This document shows positions 24,369 to 28,466 of a stretch of 28,466 bases of DNA, piece by piece. The position numbers and the translations under genes are program-made. The notes under the pieces are model-generated. The model did no database searches. It was not told the DNA's origin and saw only the letters and a program-made list of their open reading frames with translations. The first letter of the stretch is position 1, and each line of letters starts with the position of its first letter. Source of the DNA: an uncultured Porphyromonas sp. (GTDB lineage Bacteria > Bacteroidota > Bacteroidia > Bacteroidales > Porphyromonadaceae); the NCBI GenBank assembly GCA_900539155.1, contig UQBE01000027.1, positions 1 through 28,466 on the forward strand, written 5' to 3'.

Positions 24369-25571
24369 TTAGTTGCCGTGAGCAGCTTGGATTGCTTCGT
24401 ACTTGGCATTGTCTCCTAGAGCGTAGTAGATGTTGCCGAGTAGATAGTAAGAAGCGTCAGGGTTGATGCCGTAAGCTTTCTCGAGATAGGGGAGAGCCTT
24501 GTTGAGAAGTTCCGTGCGCTTCTTCTGAGCGACCGCCACTCCGCCCTCCTCCTTGTCGGAGAGCTCTACAGCTTCATTGTAATAAATACGACCGATGTTG
24601 CAGAGAGACTCGACATAGTTTGGGTCTACCTCTAGGGCTTTTCCAAACCACTTGAGCGCCTCTTGCTCATCGCTCTCCTCGTAGAGCTTACCCATCACAT
24701 CATAGAGCTGAGGGTTCTCGGGGTTGAGCTCGATAGCCTGCAGGAGGAAAGTGCGTGCCTCGTCATACTTGTTCTGTACAATGTAGGTATTGATAAGGTT
24801 GACAGAGTAGTATGGCTCCTTGGGGAAGAGGTTCAGCCCCTCGCGCATCGTCGAGATATAGTTGGTCGTATCTCCCTCCTCGATGTAGGTCTGAGCTAGA
24901 ATCTGATACACTTCGTTCTGACGGTAGCCGGTGCCCTTTAGTTCCTCGCCGTACTGAATAGCGAGCTGCTTGTCGCCAGCCTGGTACGCAGTGATGATGG
25001 CAAAAAAGTCAACCATCAGCGAGTTTGAGTCGGTCTGTGCGAACTTCTCGCCCTCGAAGAGGGGAGAGCGCTTGATTTCTCTGAAGGACTGGAATGCCTT
25101 GAGTGCGCTCTTGAAGTCCTTTTGCTCCATATAGTACCCACCAGCATTGATGTAGTACAGGATGTTCTCCTCGTAAGCCTTAGAGATTTTCTTCTCAAAC
25201 TTGGGGCGCACCTTTCCCTTGTCGTTGGGCTGGTGGTCTACCTCGTAGGTCTTCTTGTAGTACTCGTGCATAGCAAGGAGTGCCTTGTACATACTTGGTA
25301 GATCCTGAGGCTGGTTCTTAAGGCTCTTCTGGTTTTCGCCTGTGAATGCACGCTCCTCGATCAGTCCTGCGGTGTACCAAGTCTTGGCATCGTCCTTGGT
25401 CTCAGGGTTTTCAAGTGCCTGCTGGATTAGGTTACGAGCTCCAGGATAGTCAGGCTTGCTCGCATCGGATAGGCGGTCAGCACCTCTTACGTTGGAGGTC
25501 TGTGCGCATCCAAGTGTCAGTGCACTCATCAGCACGAGTAGCACTAGGGTTACTTTGCGTGTTGTCTTCAT
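24369..25571 (-). CDS. Exported TPR-repeat protein
   Basis: The 400-aa protein has an N-terminal signal sequence (TLVLLVLMSALTLGC). C22 could be a lipidated cysteine, though the lipobox LTLGC is not canonical; SPase I cleavage after CAQ is the alternative. Tetratricopeptide-type helical repeats cover about 130-390. Clear units are YINAGGYYMEQKDFKSALKA, then NTYIVQNKYDEARTFLLQAI, LYEESDEQEALKWFGKALEV and LGNIYYALGDNAKYEAIQA. TPR proteins scaffold protein complexes, often in the periplasm. It starts 62 bp after the gyrA stop, and I see no promoter in the gap, so co-transcription is likely. A gyrA-TPR neighbourhood also occurs in Porphyromonas gingivalis (from memory), where the TPR product is linked to host adaptation. 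Confidence 0.85.
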   Translation of the reverse strand: MKTTRKVTLVLLVLMSALTLGCAQTSNVRGADRLSDASKPDYPGARNLIQQALENPETKDDAKTWYTAGLIEERAFTGENQKSLKNQPQDLPSMYKALLAMHEYYKKTYEVDHQPNDKGKVRPKFEKKISKAYEENILYYINAGGYYMEQKDFKSALKAFQSFREIKRSPLFEGEKFAQTDSNSLMVDFFAIITAYQAGDKQLAIQYGEELKGTGYRQNEVYQILAQTYIEEGDTTNYISTMREGLNLFPKEPYYSVNLINTYIVQNKYDEARTFLLQAIELNPENPQLYDVMGKLYEESDEQEALKWFGKALEVDPNYVESLCNIGRIYYNEAVELSDKEEGGVAVAQKKRTELLNKALPYLEKAYGINPDASYYLLGNIYYALGDNAKYEAIQAAHGN

Positions 25572-25633
25572 ATTCTAAGTAGGTGTTACTAGTTTATTGT
25601 CTTACTCCTTATATATTGTCTTACGGGTCAGGA

Positions 25634-28219
25634 CTAATCCTCGTGGCTCTCCTCGTCCTCATCTGCAGGAGTCTCCTCAAAGTCGTTGAGGTCCTCCTCC
25701 TGAGGGACGAACTCTGAGGGGTCGTCCAGGTCTGCCTCGTCAAGAAGCTCTGGTTCCTCCTCCTCAGCCACTACATTACATATAGATGCGATTTCGTCCG
25801 AACGTTTATTGAGGTCTATCATCTTGACCCCCTGAGTAGCGCGTCCCATGACACGTACCTGCTCCATAGAGAGGCGTATAGCGACGCCACTCTTGTTGAT
25901 GATCATAATGTTGTCGTCATCCTCTACGGCACGTATATCGATGAGCTGACCCGTCTTGTCAGTCACGTTGATCGTCTTGACACCCTTGGCACCACGCTTT
26001 GTGATGCGGTAGTCATCGATGAGCGAACGCTTGCCATAGCCCTTCTCGCTGATGACGAGGATCGTCTCGTCGCTATTCTTCAGGCGATGTACGACCATAC
26101 CGATGACCTTGTCGTTGGGATCGTCATCGAGACGGATGCCACGAACGCCTGTCGCTGTGCGTCCCATAGGACGCACCTCCTGCTCGTTGAAGCGGACACA
26201 GCGTCCGTTGCGGTTGGCGAGGAATATCTCGCAGTTACCATTCGAGAGAGCCACCGAAACCACCTGATCGTCGTCACGTAGGTTGATCGCACGGACACCC
26301 GTCTTGCGTGGGTTAGCGTAGTGAGCCAGAAGTGTCTTCTTGATCAAGCCCTGCTCAGTAGCGAAGACAAGGTAGTGTGTATTGACAAACTCCTCGTCGG
26401 TCGTCAAGTTCTTAATACGTAGGAAAGCCGTGACACGATTCTCCTCGTCTAGGTCTAGTAGGTTCTGGATATGTCTGCCCTTAGAGCTCTTGGAACCCTC
26501 GGGTATCTCAAAGACTCTGAGCCAGTAGACACGTCCCGTAGCGGTAAAGAGCATCATCGTAGCGTGCATCGTCGCTGAGTAGATGTATTCGACAAAGTCT
26601 TCGTCACGACTGTCGGCACCCTTGACGCCGACACCGCCACGCGTCTGCGTGCGGAACTCCGAGAGGGGTGTACGCTTGATATATCCTAGGTGAGAGATGG
26701 TGATCACCATATCCTCATCAGCGTAGAAGTCCTCAGGATTCAAGTCTTCCGAAGCATATATAATCTCCGAGCGACGCTCATCGCCATACTTGTCGATGAT
26801 CTCACGGCACTCCTCCTGTATCTTCTCCATACGCATATTGATGTCGCTGAGGAAGAGGTTTAGGTAGTCGATACGCTCCTTGAGCTCATTGTACTCATGC
26901 TCCAACTTGTCAATATCGAGCTTCGTGAGCTGTCGGAGACGCATGTCGACGATAGCACGGGCCTGTAGCTCCGAGAGGTCGAATGCCTCCATCAGTCGAT
27001 TCATCGCCTCGCGCGTCTCCTCACTAGAGCGGATGATGCGTATGACCTCGTCAATGTTGTCTACCGCAATGATCAAGCCCTCCAAGATGTGGATACGCTC
27101 CTGCGCCTTGCGAAGCTCATACTGCGCACGACGTGTCACCACCTCGTGGCGGTGATCGACGAAGTGTCCGATGAGGTCCTTAAGGTTGAGCAGACGAGGA
27201 CGACCATGGACTAGCGCAATGTTATTGACGCTGAAGTAGCTCTCCAGGTCGGAGTACTTATATAGGTAGTTGAGTACGACGCCAGCGTTGGCATCCTTCT
27301 TTATATCGATGACAATACGAATACCCTTATTGCTCGACTCATCAGAGATGTCGCTGATGCCGTCGATCTTCTTCTCGTTGACCAGCTGAGCAATCTTCGC
27401 AACCATATCGCTCTTACGTACTTGGTAGGGTATCTCACGTATGACGATGCGCTCATGGCCGTGGTACTCCTCTATGTCCGCCTTGCCACGTATGACGATG
27501 CGTCCACGTCCCGTGCGAAAAGCCTCCTTGACCCCCTCGTAGCCGTAGATGACACCGCCCGTGGGGAAGTCTGGAGCCTTGACATACTGCATCAGCTCAT
27601 CGACCGTGATCTCGCCACGCGCATCGATGTAAGCGATACAAGCGTTCAGCGTCTCAGTAAGATTGTGCGGAGCCATATTGGTCGCCATACCGACGGCGAT
27701 ACCAGCAGCACCATTGATTAGGAGGTTGGGAATGCGACAAGGTAGTACCGTAGGCTCCTGGAAGTCTCCGTCGAAGTTGTCCTGAAAGTCCACCGTCTCC
27801 ATGTCAATGTCACGGAGCATCTCCTGTGCAAACTGGTTGAGTCTCGACTCGGTGTAACGCATCGCAGCGGGTGAGTCCCCGTCGATAGAGCCAAAGTTAC
27901 CCTGTCCCTGTACGAGGGGGTAACGCATGTTCCAGCCCTGTGCGAGACGTACCAATGTGTTATATACGGAGCTGTCGCCATGGGGGTGATACTTACCTAA
28001 TATATCACCGACGGCGCGTGCACACTTGCGGGTAGGATTATTGTAGGTATTGCCACTCTCATTCATCGAGTAGAGTACACGACGATGCACAGGCTTGAGA
28101 CCGTCGCGTACATCGGGTAGAGCTCGGGACACGATGACGGACATCGAGTAGTCAATATATGAGGTCTTCATCTCCTCCTCAATGTCCACCGGTATAATCC
28201 TATCTATACTATCTTCCAT
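25634..28219 (-). CDS. gyrA: DNA gyrase subunit A
   Basis: GyrA (861 aa) cuts and rejoins DNA as part of gyrase (with GyrB). The N-terminal winged-helix/tower domain has the catalytic tyrosine Y122 in AAMRYTE, matching E. coli numbering. The quinolone-resistance region reads HPHGDSSVYN: S83 is kept, but position 87 is Asn rather than Asp (codon AAC, complement of 27959-27961). The C-terminal β-pinwheel begins near 510; its GyrA-box is degenerate (QTRGGVG versus QRRGGKG). A strongly acidic tail of about 45 residues (EEEEPELLDEADLDD onward) closes the protein. It is followed by the TPR gene. No convincing promoter was found upstream in this window. Confidence 0.97.
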   Translation of the reverse strand: MEDSIDRIIPVDIEEEMKTSYIDYSMSVIVSRALPDVRDGLKPVHRRVLYSMNESGNTYNNPTRKCARAVGDILGKYHPHGDSSVYNTLVRLAQGWNMRYPLVQGQGNFGSIDGDSPAAMRYTESRLNQFAQEMLRDIDMETVDFQDNFDGDFQEPTVLPCRIPNLLINGAAGIAVGMATNMAPHNLTETLNACIAYIDARGEITVDELMQYVKAPDFPTGGVIYGYEGVKEAFRTGRGRIVIRGKADIEEYHGHERIVIREIPYQVRKSDMVAKIAQLVNEKKIDGISDISDESSNKGIRIVIDIKKDANAGVVLNYLYKYSDLESYFSVNNIALVHGRPRLLNLKDLIGHFVDHRHEVVTRRAQYELRKAQERIHILEGLIIAVDNIDEVIRIIRSSEETREAMNRLMEAFDLSELQARAIVDMRLRQLTKLDIDKLEHEYNELKERIDYLNLFLSDINMRMEKIQEECREIIDKYGDERRSEIIYASEDLNPEDFYADEDMVITISHLGYIKRTPLSEFRTQTRGGVGVKGADSRDEDFVEYIYSATMHATMMLFTATGRVYWLRVFEIPEGSKSSKGRHIQNLLDLDEENRVTAFLRIKNLTTDEEFVNTHYLVFATEQGLIKKTLLAHYANPRKTGVRAINLRDDDQVVSVALSNGNCEIFLANRNGRCVRFNEQEVRPMGRTATGVRGIRLDDDPNDKVIGMVVHRLKNSDETILVISEKGYGKRSLIDDYRITKRGAKGVKTINVTDKTGQLIDIRAVEDDDNIMIINKSGVAIRLSMEQVRVMGRATQGVKMIDLNKRSDEIASICNVVAEEEEPELLDEADLDDPSEFVPQEEDLNDFEETPADEDEESHED

Positions 28220-28466
28220 AGAGTCCTATTTAAGTTTTGTTCGCTGGATAGCAGAGGTCGACAAGTACTATCTGGGACCAGCCAGTCACACCTTCCACTC
28301 TCCATCTGCCACCTGTCGCACATCGGGCGAATAGCTAGGAGAGACCTCTACTTTCAGATGGCTAAGTTACGAAAAATATCTCTATCTGAGGGCTGGACGC
28401 CCCTGGCTGAACAGGGCTGACGCATTATAAATGAAAAGCTGATTTCGGTGTTGAGGGAAGAATGAA
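28220..28466. other. Region upstream of gyrA with a small hairpin
   Basis: No gene is seen. CCCTG (28401-28405) and CAGGG (28412-28416) form a small GC hairpin around GCTGAA. A TCAGCCCTG word also occurs near 14460, where CAGCCCTGGCTG is a perfect palindrome. No TAnnTTTG/TTG pair at proper spacing was found for gyrA; the promoter may lie beyond the window or be non-canonical. Confidence 0.4.

Overview
The window looks like a chromosomal segment of a Porphyromonas-like member of the Bacteroidales. Three things point there. The gene content is a non-oxygen-dependent ribonucleotide reductase, OmpA/β-barrel outer-membrane protein pairs, and gyrA next to a TPR protein gene. Base composition is moderate in GC. 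Six or more intergenic sites match the Bacteroidetes promoter pattern TTG-N19-21-TAnnTTTG. The genus is inferred; nothing here fixes the species.

Layout, left to right. Positions 1-93 hold one copy of a 22-bp-periodic palindromic repeat. A two-gene outer-membrane operon on the minus strand follows (a 742-aa multi-barrel protein, then a 325-aa OmpA-domain protein), with a clear promoter and terminator. Replication genes dnaG and holB lie on the plus strand, trailed closely by a membrane acyltransferase. Convergent to these is a minus-strand tripartite RND efflux operon (outer-membrane factor, lipoprotein adaptor, permease) that ends in a small PII-like protein gene. From 14539 to 14715 is a longer 22-bp-periodic array. 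Its first 93 bp are an inverted, about 95% identical copy of positions 1-93, so the two copies bracket a 14.5-kb block.

Next on the minus strand are metK and a Fur-like zinc regulator, behind a roughly 275-nt leader that resembles a SAM-II riboswitch. A small secreted protein of unknown function with its own promoter comes next. The class III ribonucleotide reductase operon nrdD-nrdG follows, behind a cobalamin riboswitch. On the plus strand are tRNA-Thr(CGU) with its own promoter and fhs, which ends in a strong terminator. The right part, again minus strand, holds gyrA, a TPR protein gene, an ECF sigma factor gene and a 42-codon ORF that is separated from the sigma gene by a long RNA hairpin.

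Themes. One-carbon and cofactor metabolism recurs: SAM synthesis under a putative SAM sensor, B12-sensed nucleotide reduction, and formyl-THF synthesis. The least explained parts are the 22-bp array with its inverted partner, the sigma/42-aa RNA hairpin, the matched single cysteines in the two outer-membrane proteins, and the PII-like efflux partner.
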